Part shown: positions 49,976 to 58,825 of the stretch, piece by piece | Layout of the letters: each line of letters opens with the position of its first letter | Position numbering within the stretch: the first letter of the stretch is position 1 | DNA from: Rathayibacter sp. VKM Ac-2760 | GTDB lineage: Bacteria > Actinomycetota > Actinomycetes > Actinomycetales > Microbacteriaceae | DNA: 64,000 bases | Reading direction: 5' to 3' | Assembly: GCF_009834185.1 (NCBI RefSeq) | Contig: NZ_CP047174.1 | Coordinates: 1 to 64,000 of the forward strand | Program-made: the position numbers and the translations under genes | Notes under the pieces: model-generated | Told to the model about the DNA's origin: nothing | What the model saw: the letters and a program-made list of their open reading frames with translations, nothing else | The model's database searches: none

Positions 49976-50006
49976 GTCCCGTAAGGGGATCGTTCACCGG
50001 TACACG
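49976..50006 (+). repeat. Dispersed repeat copy R3
   Basis: GTCCCGTAAGGGGATCGTTC continues into ACCGGTACACG. It lies between the remnant and the arsenic gene group. Confidence 0.72.
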
Positions 50007-50063
50007 TAGACGTGTGAGTTTCGGCGTTCTGTGGCGGCGTGTTGACGCCGCTTCGTGTCGCGC

Positions 50064-50456
50064 CTAGTCGAGGAGTTCGGCCTGGATCCGAGCGGCGACG
50101 GCCTCGCGGAGGGGGCGGACACTCTCAGCGCTCCAGTCGGTCGGGTCGGGGAACTTCCATTCCAGGAACCGGCCGGTCGGGGTCGCGGGCAGGGTGAGGC
50201 CGGGTTTCATGGCGACGACGACGTCCGCGTTTTCGAGGTCCTCGACCGTGACGGCGCGAGGGGTGCGGTTGCTGATGTCGAGGCCGAGCTCCGCGACGGT
50301 CGCAGCGATCGCAGGGTTCACCGAGTCGGCGGGGGAGAGGCCGGCGGAGGTGGCGGTGTAGCGGTCGCCGGCAAGGACTTCGAGCAGGCCTGCGCCGAGT
50401 TGGGAGCGGCCGGCGTTGTGCTGGCAGAGGAAGAGGACGGTGGGCTTCTCGGTCAT
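50064..50456 (-). CDS. ArsC-like low-molecular-weight phosphatase-fold arsenate reductase
   Basis: The 130 residues begin with the P-loop VLFLCQHNAGRSQLGAGL (C-x4-NxGRS) and end LREAVAARIQAEL. Unlike the copies at 53952 and 54365 it lacks the GCGD-CP motif and reads VVAMKPGLTLPATP instead. It is therefore a divergent paralogue and may use another substrate. Its ATG overlaps the stop of the flavoprotein gene. Confidence 0.8.
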   Translation of the reverse strand: MTEKPTVLFLCQHNAGRSQLGAGLLEVLAGDRYTATSAGLSPADSVNPAIAATVAELGLDISNRTPRAVTVEDLENADVVVAMKPGLTLPATPTGRFLEWKFPDPTDWSAESVRPLREAVAARIQAELLD

Positions 50457-51838
50457 GCGGTGATGCTGCTTCCGGTCATCGTGCGGGTCCAGGTCTGGGT
50501 CGCGATCTGCACGGCATCCCACGGGGAGCCGAGCGGTGGCGTGTAGGAGAGGTCGAGGTCCGAGACCTGCTCGACGGTGAGCCCCGCGAACAGGGCGGTC
50601 GCGTAGGTGTCGACGCGCTTGGCCGTCTCGGTGCCCAGGCGGCCGACGAGCTGCGCGCCGAGCAGGCGCCCATCGCGCGTGTCGCCGGTGATGCGGATCG
50701 TGATCGGCTGTGCGCCCGGGTAGTACCGCTTGTGGTCGTCTGCGACCGCGGTCGTCGTCGCCGGGACGTACCCGGCGGCGAGAGCCTCGTGCTCGCGCAG
50801 GCCGGTGCGGGAGGCGACGAGGTCGAACACCTTCACGACCTGCGTGCCGACGGAGCCGGCGAACCGGGCGGTGCCGCCGAGAGCGTTCTCGCCGGCCACC
50901 CGGCCCTGCTTGTGCGCGGTGGTGCCGAGCGGCAGGTAAGTGGTGCCGAGCAGGCGGTGGTGGGTGGTCACTCCGTCGCCCGCGGCGAACACGTGCGGGA
51001 GGCCGGTGCGCATCGCCTCGTCCACGACGACGGCGCGACCTGCGCCGAGGGACGCTCCGGCGCGGGCGAGCAGATCGGTGTTCGGCTTCACGCCGACCAC
51101 CAGGAGGACGACGTCGGCGGTCCGAGTGAGGGGTGCGCCGTCGTGGTCGGCGTGCACGGAGAGGCCGGTCGCGGTCTTCTCGATCGAGGCGACGGTGGTG
51201 CGGGTGAGGACGTCGACGCCGTGCTGGTCGAGCTCGGTGTGGACGAGGGCGCCGAGTTCGGGGTCGAGGGTGGAGAGCACCTCCGGTCCGCGCTGCAACT
51301 GGGTCACGCGCAGGCCTCGAATGGTGAGGGCTTCGGCCATCTCGAGGCCGACGTAGCCGGCGCCGACGATGATCGCGGTCTGCGGGTCGCGGCTGTCGAG
51401 GTAGCGCTCGAGCGCGAAGGTGTCGCCCATCGAGTGCAGCACGTGCACTCCGTCCTCCGGCCCCAGCTTGTCCAGTCCGGCAATGCCGGCGGAGGACGCG
51501 AGGGCGCCGGTGCCGACGATCAGCTCGTCGTAGCCGATCCGATCGAGCGAGCCGTCGGGGGTGCGGACGGTGAGCTGCTGCCCGGCGACGTCGATATCGG
51601 TCGCGAAGGTGTCCAGGCGCAGGGTCATTCCGGTGGCTTCGAGGTCGGCGTGGGTGCGGTGTGCGAGCGACTGCCAGGGCTGCACCTCGCGGGAGAAGTA
51701 GTACGGGATCCCGCAGATCGAGAAGTTCGGGTACGAGTCGGCGACGACGACGGTCACGTCGACGGACGGGTCGAGCTCGCGGGCGCGCAGCGCGGCGGAG
51801 ATCCCCGCGTCGCTGCCGCCGATGGCGACGAGATGCAT
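50453..51838 (-). CDS. FAD/NAD(P)-dependent disulfide reductase (CoADR/NOX group)
   Basis: From the ATG at 51838 (AAGGAGCAGG upstream) the product is 461 residues. It has HLVAIGGSDAGISAALRARE (FAD loop), the single active cysteine in NFSICGIPYY, NAD loop IIVGAGYVGLEMAEALTIRG and VFAAGDGVTTHH. The single-cysteine layout is that of CoA-disulfide reductases and NADH oxidases. It pairs with the divergent ArsC paralogue and follows arsR, so it may restore a thiol used in arsenate reduction. Confidence 0.9.
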   Translation of the reverse strand: MHLVAIGGSDAGISAALRARELDPSVDVTVVVADSYPNFSICGIPYYFSREVQPWQSLAHRTHADLEATGMTLRLDTFATDIDVAGQQLTVRTPDGSLDRIGYDELIVGTGALASSAGIAGLDKLGPEDGVHVLHSMGDTFALERYLDSRDPQTAIIVGAGYVGLEMAEALTIRGLRVTQLQRGPEVLSTLDPELGALVHTELDQHGVDVLTRTTVASIEKTATGLSVHADHDGAPLTRTADVVLLVVGVKPNTDLLARAGASLGAGRAVVVDEAMRTGLPHVFAAGDGVTTHHRLLGTTYLPLGTTAHKQGRVAGENALGGTARFAGSVGTQVVKVFDLVASRTGLREHEALAAGYVPATTTAVADDHKRYYPGAQPITIRITGDTRDGRLLGAQLVGRLGTETAKRVDTYATALFAGLTVEQVSDLDLSYTPPLGSPWDAVQIATQTWTRTMTGSSITA

Positions 51839-51898
51839 CCTGCTCCTTCGGTCCGAGAACAACGACCGAACACTGACGCCCGTCGATGAACAGGAAGT

Positions 51899-51933
51899 GA
51901 CACGCACGTGTCGCCACATCGACACGCGTCGAT
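51899..51933. promoter_or_regulatory. Palindromes upstream of the flavoprotein gene
   Basis: GACACG-CA-CGTGTC (51899-51912) is a perfect palindrome. ATCGA (51918-51922) and TCGAT (51929-51933) form a second one, partly like the ArsR-type sites at 52382. They lie between arsR and the flavoprotein gene. Confidence 0.5.
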
Positions 51934-51973
51934 CTATCGGAGTCGCATGGTCTCGGCTGTTCAGCCGGCTCGG

Positions 51974-52324
51974 TCAGACGGTGACGAGGAGCTGTGCGAG
52001 GGAGTCGAGCGCGCCGGGCACCAGGCGGTAGTAGGCCCAGGTGCCGCGCTTGTCGCGGCTGAGGATCCCGGCGTCGACGAGGACCTTCAGGTGGTGCGAG
52101 ACGGTCGGCTGGGAGAGACCGAGCGGTTCGGTCAGGTCGCAGACGCACGCCTCGGCGTCGGCGTGCGCGGCGACCATCGAGATCAGCCGCAGTCGCGCCG
52201 GGTCGGCGATCGCGCGGAGGGAGCGGGCGAGCTTCTCGGCGTTCTCGGCATCCATCGCCTCGCGGGTGAGCGGTGCGCAGCACGCGGTCACGTCCGCCAG
52301 CGGAAGCATCTCGAGAACAGCCAT
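51974..52324 (-). CDS. arsR: ArsR-type arsenic-responsive repressor
   Basis: From the ATG at 52324 the product is 116 residues. Cys15-Cys16 (VTACCAPL) and Cys60/Cys62 (EACVCDL) match the arsenic-binding set of the Corynebacterium ArsR type rather than the E. coli type. The winged helix reads LGLSQPTVSHHLKVLVDAGI. It should repress the arsB operon and its own operon through the paired palindromes upstream. Confidence 0.92.
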   Translation of the reverse strand: MAVLEMLPLADVTACCAPLTREAMDAENAEKLARSLRAIADPARLRLISMVAAHADAEACVCDLTEPLGLSQPTVSHHLKVLVDAGILSRDKRGTWAYYRLVPGALDSLAQLLVTV

Positions 52325-52381
52325 ACCCTCAGTGTGCCACGCGGATCGACCGGCATCGATGGACTGCGGCACTCGTCCAGG

Positions 52382-52426
52382 CATCGATGAGGATCGATGT
52401 AGGGTCTTCATCGATCATCATCGATG
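52382..52426. promoter_or_regulatory. Two identical-layout ArsR operators
   Basis: CATCGAT-GAGG-ATCGATG (52382-52399) and CATCGAT-CATC-ATCGATG (52409-52426) are perfect 7-4-7 palindromes with identical arms. An extra ATCGATG is at 52355. They sit between the divergent arsR and arsB genes. Confidence 0.78.
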
Positions 52427-52448
52427 CCTTCCCGAGGAGCTCTCCAGC

Positions 52449-53846
52449 ATGACCGTGCTCGCCATCGCCATCTTCCTGGTGACCCTGACGCTGGTCATCT
52501 GGCAACCGAAGGGACTCGGGATCGGCTACAGCGCCCTCGGCGGTGCGGTGATCGCGCTGGTCACCACAGTCGTTCAGCTCTCCGACGTCCCGACCGTGGT
52601 CGGAATCGTCTGGAACGCCACCCTCGCCTTCGTGGCGATCGTGCTGATCTCGCTGATCCTGGACGAGTCCGGATTCTTCGAGTGGGCCGCGCTGCACGTC
52701 GCGCGCTGGGGCCGGGGACGCGGGCGACTGCTGTTCGTGCTGATCGTGCTGCTGGGGGCAGTGATCGCGGCGGTATTCGCGAACGACGGGGCGGCGCTGA
52801 TCCTCACGCCGATCGTCATCCAGATGCTCCGCGCGCTGAATTTCTCCGCGAAGGCGTCCCTCGGCTTCATCCTCGCCACCGGCTTCATCGCCGATGCCGG
52901 CAGCCTCCCGCTGGTGGTGTCGAACCTCGTCAACATCGTCTCGGCCGACTTCTTCGACATCGACTTCGCCCGCTACGCCCTCGTCATGGTCCCTGTCGGC
53001 GCCGTCGCCGTCCTCGCGAGCCTCGGTGTGCTCTTCGCCTACTTCGGCCGCTCCATCCCGAAGCGCTACGACGTCGACGCGCTCGCCCGTCCTGCCTCCG
53101 CGATCAGCGACCCGCTCGTGTTCCGCACCGGCTGGATCGTCCTGGCCTTCCTGCTCATCGGCTACTTCGCCGCCGACCCGCTGCACGTGCCGCTCTCCGT
53201 CGTCGCGGGGATCGGCGCCGTCGCCCTCGTCGCTGTCGCCGCTCGGCAGCCGGCGTTCCTCTTCGCCCGCGTGCGTGCCGAGGAGCGCGAGCTCGTCGCC
53301 GCAGGCCGGCCCGGGTCCGGCAGTGCCCTCGACGCGGGCGAGCAGCCCGTGCGCCGGCGCATCCCGGTCCTGAAGGTGATTCGTGACGCTCCCTGGCAGA
53401 TCGTGCTGTTCAGCATCGGCATGTACCTGGTCGTCTATGGCCTGCGCAACCAGGGCCTGACCGACGAGCTCGCCGGGGTCTTCTCGTTCTTCGGCGACCG
53501 CGGGACCGTCATCACCGCACTCGGCGTGGGCACCGTGATCGCGGTCCTCGCCTCTCTGATGAACAACATGCCCACCGTGCTCATCGCGGCTCTCGCCATC
53601 TCCGCCGCCGGAGCGACCGGACTGACGCAGGAGACGATGATCTACGCGAACGTCATCGGCTCCGACCTCGGCCCCAAGATCACCCCGATCGGCAGCCTCG
53701 CCACGCTGCTCTGGCTGCACGTCCTGGACCGCAAGGGCATCCACATCGGCTGGGCCCGCTACTTCCGCACCGGCATCGTCCTGACCATCCCCGTCCTCCT
53801 GATCACGCTGCTCGCCCTCGCCGCGTGGCTCACGATCCTCGAGTGA
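52449..53846 (+). CDS. arsB: ArsB-type arsenite efflux permease
   Basis: The 465 residues contain about 11 membrane helices in the ion-transporter superfamily layout. AVFANDGAALILTPIVIQML and IGSDLGPKITPIGSLATLLW are the two conserved re-entrant motifs of ArsB. GAGGAG precedes the ATG. It exports arsenite (or antimonite) using the proton gradient. Confidence 0.92.
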   Translation: MTVLAIAIFLVTLTLVIWQPKGLGIGYSALGGAVIALVTTVVQLSDVPTVVGIVWNATLAFVAIVLISLILDESGFFEWAALHVARWGRGRGRLLFVLIVLLGAVIAAVFANDGAALILTPIVIQMLRALNFSAKASLGFILATGFIADAGSLPLVVSNLVNIVSADFFDIDFARYALVMVPVGAVAVLASLGVLFAYFGRSIPKRYDVDALARPASAISDPLVFRTGWIVLAFLLIGYFAADPLHVPLSVVAGIGAVALVAVAARQPAFLFARVRAEERELVAAGRPGSGSALDAGEQPVRRRIPVLKVIRDAPWQIVLFSIGMYLVVYGLRNQGLTDELAGVFSFFGDRGTVITALGVGTVIAVLASLMNNMPTVLIAALAISAAGATGLTQETMIYANVIGSDLGPKITPIGSLATLLWLHVLDRKGIHIGWARYFRTGIVLTIPVLLITLLALAAWLTILE

Positions 53847-53860
53847 ACATCCGGTACCGA

Positions 53861-53912
53861 CATTGACGCACGTCGATGCATGCCGTCACACTGATATCGA
53901 TCGGCGTCAATG
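53861..53912. promoter_or_regulatory. Inverted repeat upstream of arsC
   Basis: CATTGACGC (53861-53869) and GCGTCAATG (53904-53912) are perfect inverted repeats. ATCGATC and GTCGATG lie between, recalling the ArsR sites. It may be a second operator or promoter for the reductase genes. Confidence 0.5.
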
Positions 53913-53951
53913 CCATCCTTTCCCTCCACCCCACCCCGACCGGAGAGCACC

Positions 53952-54362
53952 ATGACCGAGAAGCCCACCGTCCTGTTCGTCTGCATCCACAACGCGGGAC
54001 GCTCGCAGATGGCCGCCGGCTACATGCGCGCCCTCTCGAACGGCGCCGTCGAGGTCCTCTCCGGCGGATCCGAGCCGGGAGATCAGATCAACCCGATGGC
54101 GATCGCCGCGATGGCGGAGGAGGGCATCGACATCTCGCAGGCCGTGCCCACGCTGATGACCACCGAGCAGGTGCGCGAGTCGGACGCCGTGATCACGATG
54201 GGCTGCGGCGACGTCTGCCCCATCTTCCCCGGCAAGCGCTACGAGGACTGGGCCCTCACCGACCCCAAGGGCAAGCCGCTCGAGGAGGTCCGCCCGATCC
54301 GCGACGACATCAAGGCTCGCGTGCAGGCACTGCTGGCCGAGCTGCTGCCCGCGAAGGTCTGA
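53952..54362 (+). CDS. arsC: Arsenate reductase, mycothiol-type LMW-PTP fold
   Basis: The 136 residues have P-loop VLFVCIHNAGRSQMAAGY, ITMGCGDVCPIFPGKRYEDW and LTDPKGKPLEEVRPIRDDIK. This is the pattern of corynebacterial arsenate-mycothiol transferases. It converts arsenate to arsenite for export by ArsB. The next gene starts three bases after its stop. Confidence 0.92.
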   Translation: MTEKPTVLFVCIHNAGRSQMAAGYMRALSNGAVEVLSGGSEPGDQINPMAIAAMAEEGIDISQAVPTLMTTEQVRESDAVITMGCGDVCPIFPGKRYEDWALTDPKGKPLEEVRPIRDDIKARVQALLAELLPAKV

Positions 54363-54364
54363 CG

Positions 54365-55036
54365 ATGAGCGACGTCAGCACCCGCCGCGCCATGCCGGGC
54401 CTCGTCTACCCTGAGGGCTACCTCGCTCGCCTCGCCGAGGAGCTCAGCGAGAAGTTCCACGGCGTCTTCGCCGCCGAGACCGTCGAGCGGTACGTCCTCG
54501 AGTCCTACACCGGGCTGCTGCGCACCTCGAAGGTCAAAGCCCACCTGGCGAGCCAGACCGTCCGCTTCGCCACCGACCGCCTCACCGCTCTCGCCCAAGC
54601 GAAGGGCGCGATCGCGCGGGAGGTGCCGGAGGTGCTGTTCATCTGCGAGCAAAACGCCGGCCGCTCCCAGATGGCCGCGGTCCTCACCGACGCGCTCTCC
54701 GGCGGCCGCGTGCACGTGCGCTCCGCAGGCTCCATGCCTGCCGCGGCCCTGAACCCGGCGGTCGTCGCCGCGATCGAGGAGATCGGGCTGGACGTGACCG
54801 ACGCGTTCCCCAAGCCACTCACCGACGACGTAGTCCAGGCGGCCGATGTCGTGGTCACGATGGGCTGCGGCGACGCGTGCCCGATCTACCCGGGCAAGAC
54901 CTACCAGGACTGGGACCTCACCGACCCGGCCGGCCTCCCGATCGAGGAGGTCCGCGTCATCCGCGACCAGATCAAGACCCGCGTCGAGGCCATGCTGGCC
55001 ACCCTCGGCGTCGAGACGACAGGAGTCCCCGCATGA
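54365..55036 (+). CDS. Arsenate reductase with N-terminal three-helix domain
   Basis: The 223 residues combine an N-terminal helical bundle (about 15-80: YLARLAEELSEKFHGVFAAE, VKAHLASQTVRFATDRL) with an ArsC-type domain (VLFICEQNAGRSQMAAVLTD, VTMGCGDACPIYPGKTYQDW). The bundle is found in longer actinobacterial arsenate reductases and probably makes dimers. It overlaps trxB by four bases. Confidence 0.9.
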   Translation: MSDVSTRRAMPGLVYPEGYLARLAEELSEKFHGVFAAETVERYVLESYTGLLRTSKVKAHLASQTVRFATDRLTALAQAKGAIAREVPEVLFICEQNAGRSQMAAVLTDALSGGRVHVRSAGSMPAAALNPAVVAAIEEIGLDVTDAFPKPLTDDVVQAADVVVTMGCGDACPIYPGKTYQDWDLTDPAGLPIEEVRVIRDQIKTRVEAMLATLGVETTGVPA

Positions 55037-56034
55037 CCGGCACGGACAGCGACACCATCGAGAACGTCGTCGTCGTCGGATCCGGCCCCGCCGGCTACAC
55101 CGCCGCCATCTACCTCGCCCGCGCAGGCCTTGACCCGATCGTCCTCACCAGCGCCGTCGAAGCAGGCGGCGCCCTGGTGAACACCACCGAGGTCGAGAAC
55201 TTCCCCGGCTTCCCCACCGGCATCATGGGCCCGGACCTGATGGAGAACATGCGCGCCCAGGCCGAGCGCTTCGGCGCTCGCATCGTCTACGACGACGCCA
55301 CCGCGCTCGAGCTCACCGGTGATGTGAAGACGGTCACCACCGGCTACGGCGGCACCTACCGCGCGAACGCCGTTGTCCTCGCGATGGGCTCCGCCTACCG
55401 CAAGCTCGGCGTCCCCGGCGAGCGGCGCCTCACCGGACATGGAGTGTCCTGGTGCGCCACCTGCGACGGGTTCTTCTTCAAGGGCCAGGACATCGCCGTC
55501 GTCGGCGGCGGCGACTCCGCCCTCGAGGAGGCCATGTTCCTCACCCGCTTCGCAGCCTCCGTGACCCTCATCCACCGCCGCGACTTCCTGCGCGCGTCGA
55601 AGATCATGCAGGACCGCGCCCTGGCCGATCCGAAGATCCGCGTCCTGTGGAACACCGAAGTCACCGAGGCGCTCGGCGACGAGAAGCTCACGACGCTGCG
55701 CCTGCGCGACACCGTCACCGGCCAGGAGTCCGAACTCGCAGCTACGGGTCTGTTCATCGCCATCGGCCACGACCCCCGCTCCGAGCTCGTCCTCGGCCAG
55801 GTCGACGCCGACGACGAGAACTACGTCCGCGTCGCCTTCCCTACTACCGAGACCAACCTCCGCGGCGTCTTCGCCGCGGGAGATCTCGTGGACCACCGCT
55901 ACCGCCAGGCGATCACCGCCGCCGGCACCGGCTGCTCCGCCGCCGCCGACGCCGAGCACTACCTCGCCGCCCACGGCCTCGCCTCCCTCGCCCAGGCCAC
56001 CACCGCCGTCCTCGACGACGCCGTCACTGCCTAA
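55033..56034 (+). CDS. trxB: Thioredoxin reductase
   Basis: The 333 residues show GSGPAGYTAAIYLARAGL (FAD), the redox motif WCATCDG, VVGGGDSALEEAMFLTRFA (NADPH) and GVFAAGDLVDHRYRQAITAA. It is a low-molecular-weight thioredoxin reductase. In this operon it likely supplies reducing power to the arsenate reductases. No thioredoxin is encoded next to it. Confidence 0.94.
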   Translation: MTGTDSDTIENVVVVGSGPAGYTAAIYLARAGLDPIVLTSAVEAGGALVNTTEVENFPGFPTGIMGPDLMENMRAQAERFGARIVYDDATALELTGDVKTVTTGYGGTYRANAVVLAMGSAYRKLGVPGERRLTGHGVSWCATCDGFFFKGQDIAVVGGGDSALEEAMFLTRFAASVTLIHRRDFLRASKIMQDRALADPKIRVLWNTEVTEALGDEKLTTLRLRDTVTGQESELAATGLFIAIGHDPRSELVLGQVDADDENYVRVAFPTTETNLRGVFAAGDLVDHRYRQAITAAGTGCSAAADAEHYLAAHGLASLAQATTAVLDDAVTA

Positions 56035-56058
56035 CCCGCACCACTGAGGAAAACCACC

Positions 56059-57378
56059 ATGACGATGCTGCTGACCGTCCCGCCCCGCACCGACGAGCGC
56101 CGCCTCACGGGCCTGCCCGTCGCCGTTATCGGCGCCGGCCCCGTTGGCCTGGCCGCTGCCGCGCAGCTACTCGAGCGCGGCCTCGACGTCGTGGTCTACG
56201 AGGCCGGTGGGAGCGCCGGAGCTGCGGTGCAGCAGTGGGGTCACACCCGCCTGTTCTCCCCGTGGGAGTATCTGGTCGATTCCGCCGCCGGGCGCCTCCT
56301 AGACGCCGCAGGCTGGGAGGCGCCCACGGCGAAGAAGCTGCCCACCGGGCACGAGTTCGTTCGCGACTACCTCGCACCCCTCGCCGCGACCCCGCAGCTC
56401 GCCCCGGTCATCCGCTACCGCTCCCGCGTGCTGGCCGTGACCCGCGAGGGCATGGACCGCACCCGTTCCGTGGGCCGCGCCGCCACTCCGTTCCTGCTGC
56501 GTCTGGACACGCCGGAGGGCGCCGTCGACGTCACCGCGCGCGCGGTGATCGATACCTCCGGCACCTACTCGACCCCCAACGCGCTCGCTTCCGCGGGTCT
56601 GGACCCAATCGGTGTCCTTGATGTCGCGGAGCACCTCAGTCACGCGCTGCCGGACGTGCTCGGCGTCGACCGTTCCCGGTTCGCCGGGAAGCGGATCCTC
56701 GTCGTCGGCGCCGGCCACTCCGCCGCGAACACTCTGATCAAGCTCGCCCGTCTCGCCCGCGAGGAGCCGGAGACGCAGATCACCTGGGCGATCCGCGGCA
56801 CCAGTCCGCTGCGCGTCTTCGGATCCGGCGACGACGAGTTGGAGGAGCGCGGCAAGCTCGGCGGCACCGTGCACCAGCTCGTCCGTGACGGCGCGATCAC
56901 TCTCCTGGACCGCTTCGAAATCGACCGCCTCGAGAAGGCACCCTCCGGCGGCGTCACGGTGATGGGGCGGCGCCGGAAGGAGCGCGAGAGCGTGGAAGTC
57001 GATGTCGTGGTGCAGGCCACCGGGTTCCGGCCCGACCTCGACATGCTGCGCGAGATCCGCGTCTCCCTGGACGAGATCGTGGAAGCGCCGCGCGCACTCG
57101 CCTCGCTCATCGACCCGAACCTGCACTCCTGCGGCACCGTCGACCCCCACGGCGTCGCGGAACTCGCCCACCCCGAGCCGAACTTCTTCATCGCGGGGAT
57201 GAAGTCGTACGGCAGGGCGCCGACCTTCCTGCTCGTCACCGGCTACGAGCAGGTCCGCTCCATCGCGGACGAGCTCGCCGGCGATCACGCCGCCGCCCGG
57301 CGCGTGCAGCTCGTGCTCCCCGAGACCGGCGTCTGCTCCACCGACATCGGATCCGCCGGAGGGAGCTGCTGCTCATGA
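56059..57378 (+). CDS. Ars-operon flavoprotein monooxygenase-like (ArsO type)
   Basis: The 439 residues have an N-terminal FAD loop (VAVIGAGPVGLAAAAQLLER), a conserved WGHTRLFSPWEY and an NADPH loop (ILVVGAGHSAANTLIKLA). This is the layout of flavin-dependent monooxygenase-like proteins repeatedly found in ars operons. The extreme C-terminus reads DIGSAGGSCCS, a vicinal cysteine pair able to bind As(III). The reaction is not established. It overlaps the acetyltransferase start by four bases. Confidence 0.85.
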   Translation: MTMLLTVPPRTDERRLTGLPVAVIGAGPVGLAAAAQLLERGLDVVVYEAGGSAGAAVQQWGHTRLFSPWEYLVDSAAGRLLDAAGWEAPTAKKLPTGHEFVRDYLAPLAATPQLAPVIRYRSRVLAVTREGMDRTRSVGRAATPFLLRLDTPEGAVDVTARAVIDTSGTYSTPNALASAGLDPIGVLDVAEHLSHALPDVLGVDRSRFAGKRILVVGAGHSAANTLIKLARLAREEPETQITWAIRGTSPLRVFGSGDDELEERGKLGGTVHQLVRDGAITLLDRFEIDRLEKAPSGGVTVMGRRRKERESVEVDVVVQATGFRPDLDMLREIRVSLDEIVEAPRALASLIDPNLHSCGTVDPHGVAELAHPEPNFFIAGMKSYGRAPTFLLVTGYEQVRSIADELAGDHAAARRVQLVLPETGVCSTDIGSAGGSCCS

Positions 57379-57869
57379 CCAGCATCCGGCCGATGACCCC
57401 CGAGGACTGGCCGGCGGTCGAGACGATCTACAGCGACGGGATCACGACCGGACACGCCACCTTCGAGGCCGAACCGCCCACGTGGGAGGCGTTCGATGGA
57501 GGGAAGCTCGACGTCGGGCGCCTGGTCGCCGTCGACGGAGAACAGATCCTCGGCTGGGCTGCGTTGTCGAAGGTCTCGACCCGGCCCGTCTACCGGGGCG
57601 TGGTCGAGCACTCCGTCTACATCGCCGCCGCCGCACGCGGCCGCGGCGTCGGATCGACGCTGCTCGCCGCGCTCATCGCCGCAGCGGACGACGCGGACCT
57701 GTGGACGATCCAGTCGAGCATCTTCCCCGAGAACACCGCCAGTCTCGCCCTCCACGACCGCGCGGGATTCCGGCGCGTGGGCATCCGGGAGCGCATCGCG
57801 CAGATGACATACGGGCCTGCGGCCGGCCGCTGGCGCGACACGATCCTCATCGAGCGAAGGCGACCGTGA
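57375..57869 (+). CDS. arsN1: ArsN1/Pat-type GNAT acetyltransferase
   Basis: The 164 residues follow the phosphinothricin-acetyltransferase pattern: IRPMTPEDWPAVETIYSDGI, VEHSVYIAAAARGRGVGSTL (acetyl-CoA site) and ENTASLALHDRAGFRRVG. ArsN1 proteins of ars operons N-acetylate the arsenic antibiotic arsinothricin and related glutamate analogues. This role is inferred from the operon position. A strong terminator follows. Confidence 0.85.
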   Translation: MTSIRPMTPEDWPAVETIYSDGITTGHATFEAEPPTWEAFDGGKLDVGRLVAVDGEQILGWAALSKVSTRPVYRGVVEHSVYIAAAARGRGVGSTLLAALIAAADDADLWTIQSSIFPENTASLALHDRAGFRRVGIRERIAQMTYGPAAGRWRDTILIERRRP

Positions 57870-57940
57870 CGCCGTGACTCGCCCAGGGTCCGCGTGTATC
57901 GTGATCCTCACAACGGGCCGGTTCCCGGAACGTTGCCAGC

Positions 57941-57973
57941 CGAAGACCCCGCCTAGCGGGGTCTTCGTTTTTT
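57941..57973 (+). terminator. Intrinsic terminator of the ars operon
   Basis: CGAAGACCCCGC (57941-57952) pairs perfectly with 57956-57967 over a CTA loop, followed by six Ts. It also covers the stop of the convergent DUF3800 gene. Confidence 0.95.
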
Positions 57974-58685
57974 AAGGCGTCCAGATCCAGTCATGCGACG
58001 TCGACGCGGCGACCAGTCCGCTCAACCGCACCATCGTCGCCACGGACTTCGGGTGCGACTCCGTCACCGTCTGGCGGCGTCGATGCAGATAGACCGCGAG
58101 GTCCACCGCCTGCAACCCGGCAGCGTTCCTCGAGGACGCGAACTGGATCGGGGAGGAAATCAGGTCGAGCTTGCTCGGCCGGTAGCCCGGCGTTCCCAGC
58201 AGCTGGTAGCTCTCGAACTGCCGCCGGTGCTCTTCCTGCGTCGCGATCTCGTCAGCGACGACGATCACCTCCTCTGTGTCGGAAGAGAAGACGTAGCGGC
58301 GGTACTCGTTCACCCGCTCGAGCAGGTGCTGCAAGACGACCTTGTGCGGCTGCTCCGGGTACCGGTACCGGGCGTTCAGGCGCTTCACGTCTACACCGCG
58401 GAACAGGTAACGGACCTCGGCCTCCTGCGCGATGCGCAGCGCGGCCGCGTAGATGCCGGCGGCCTCGCGATGCTTCCCGCGCAGGGGAGCCCACTCGCCG
58501 GCGCCGCCCATCAGCTCGTGCCCGTGGAACTCGACGTCGGCTGGCACCCCGTGGTCCGCGGCGATCTGCTCCCGGAGAGCGGCGTAGCCGTGCTCGAGCT
58601 GCTCCCACTTCTCCTGCGTTGTCACGGCAGCGCCGATGAAGTAGAAGTCCTGGGTGTAGGACTCGTCCACGTAAGCGATCAGCAT
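57972..58685 (-). CDS. DUF3800 RNase H-like protein
   Basis: The 237 residues begin LIAYVDESYTQDFYFIGAAV, the DUF3800 signature with the DE pair, and continue with VIVVADEIATQEEHRRQFES and GLQAVDLAVYLHRRR, the later acidic residues of an RNase H-like site. DUF3800 proteins are frequent in mobile and defence regions; the biochemical role is unproven. Its stop lies in the ars terminator, so the two operons end head to head. Confidence 0.88.
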   Translation of the reverse strand: MLIAYVDESYTQDFYFIGAAVTTQEKWEQLEHGYAALREQIAADHGVPADVEFHGHELMGGAGEWAPLRGKHREAAGIYAAALRIAQEAEVRYLFRGVDVKRLNARYRYPEQPHKVVLQHLLERVNEYRRYVFSSDTEEVIVVADEIATQEEHRRQFESYQLLGTPGYRPSKLDLISSPIQFASSRNAAGLQAVDLAVYLHRRRQTVTESHPKSVATMVRLSGLVAASTSHDWIWTP

Positions 58686-58825
58686 CCGGTCATCATGTCA
58701 GCGACCTCCGCCACCACCAGCGGCAGAACAACGCCGATGAGCCGCTGCGAACGGCTCGCAGACGCGAGCACGTCGCGGGAGCACCGATGCTCAGGGTGCA
58801 CGGAGGGCACCCGATCGATCTGTCG

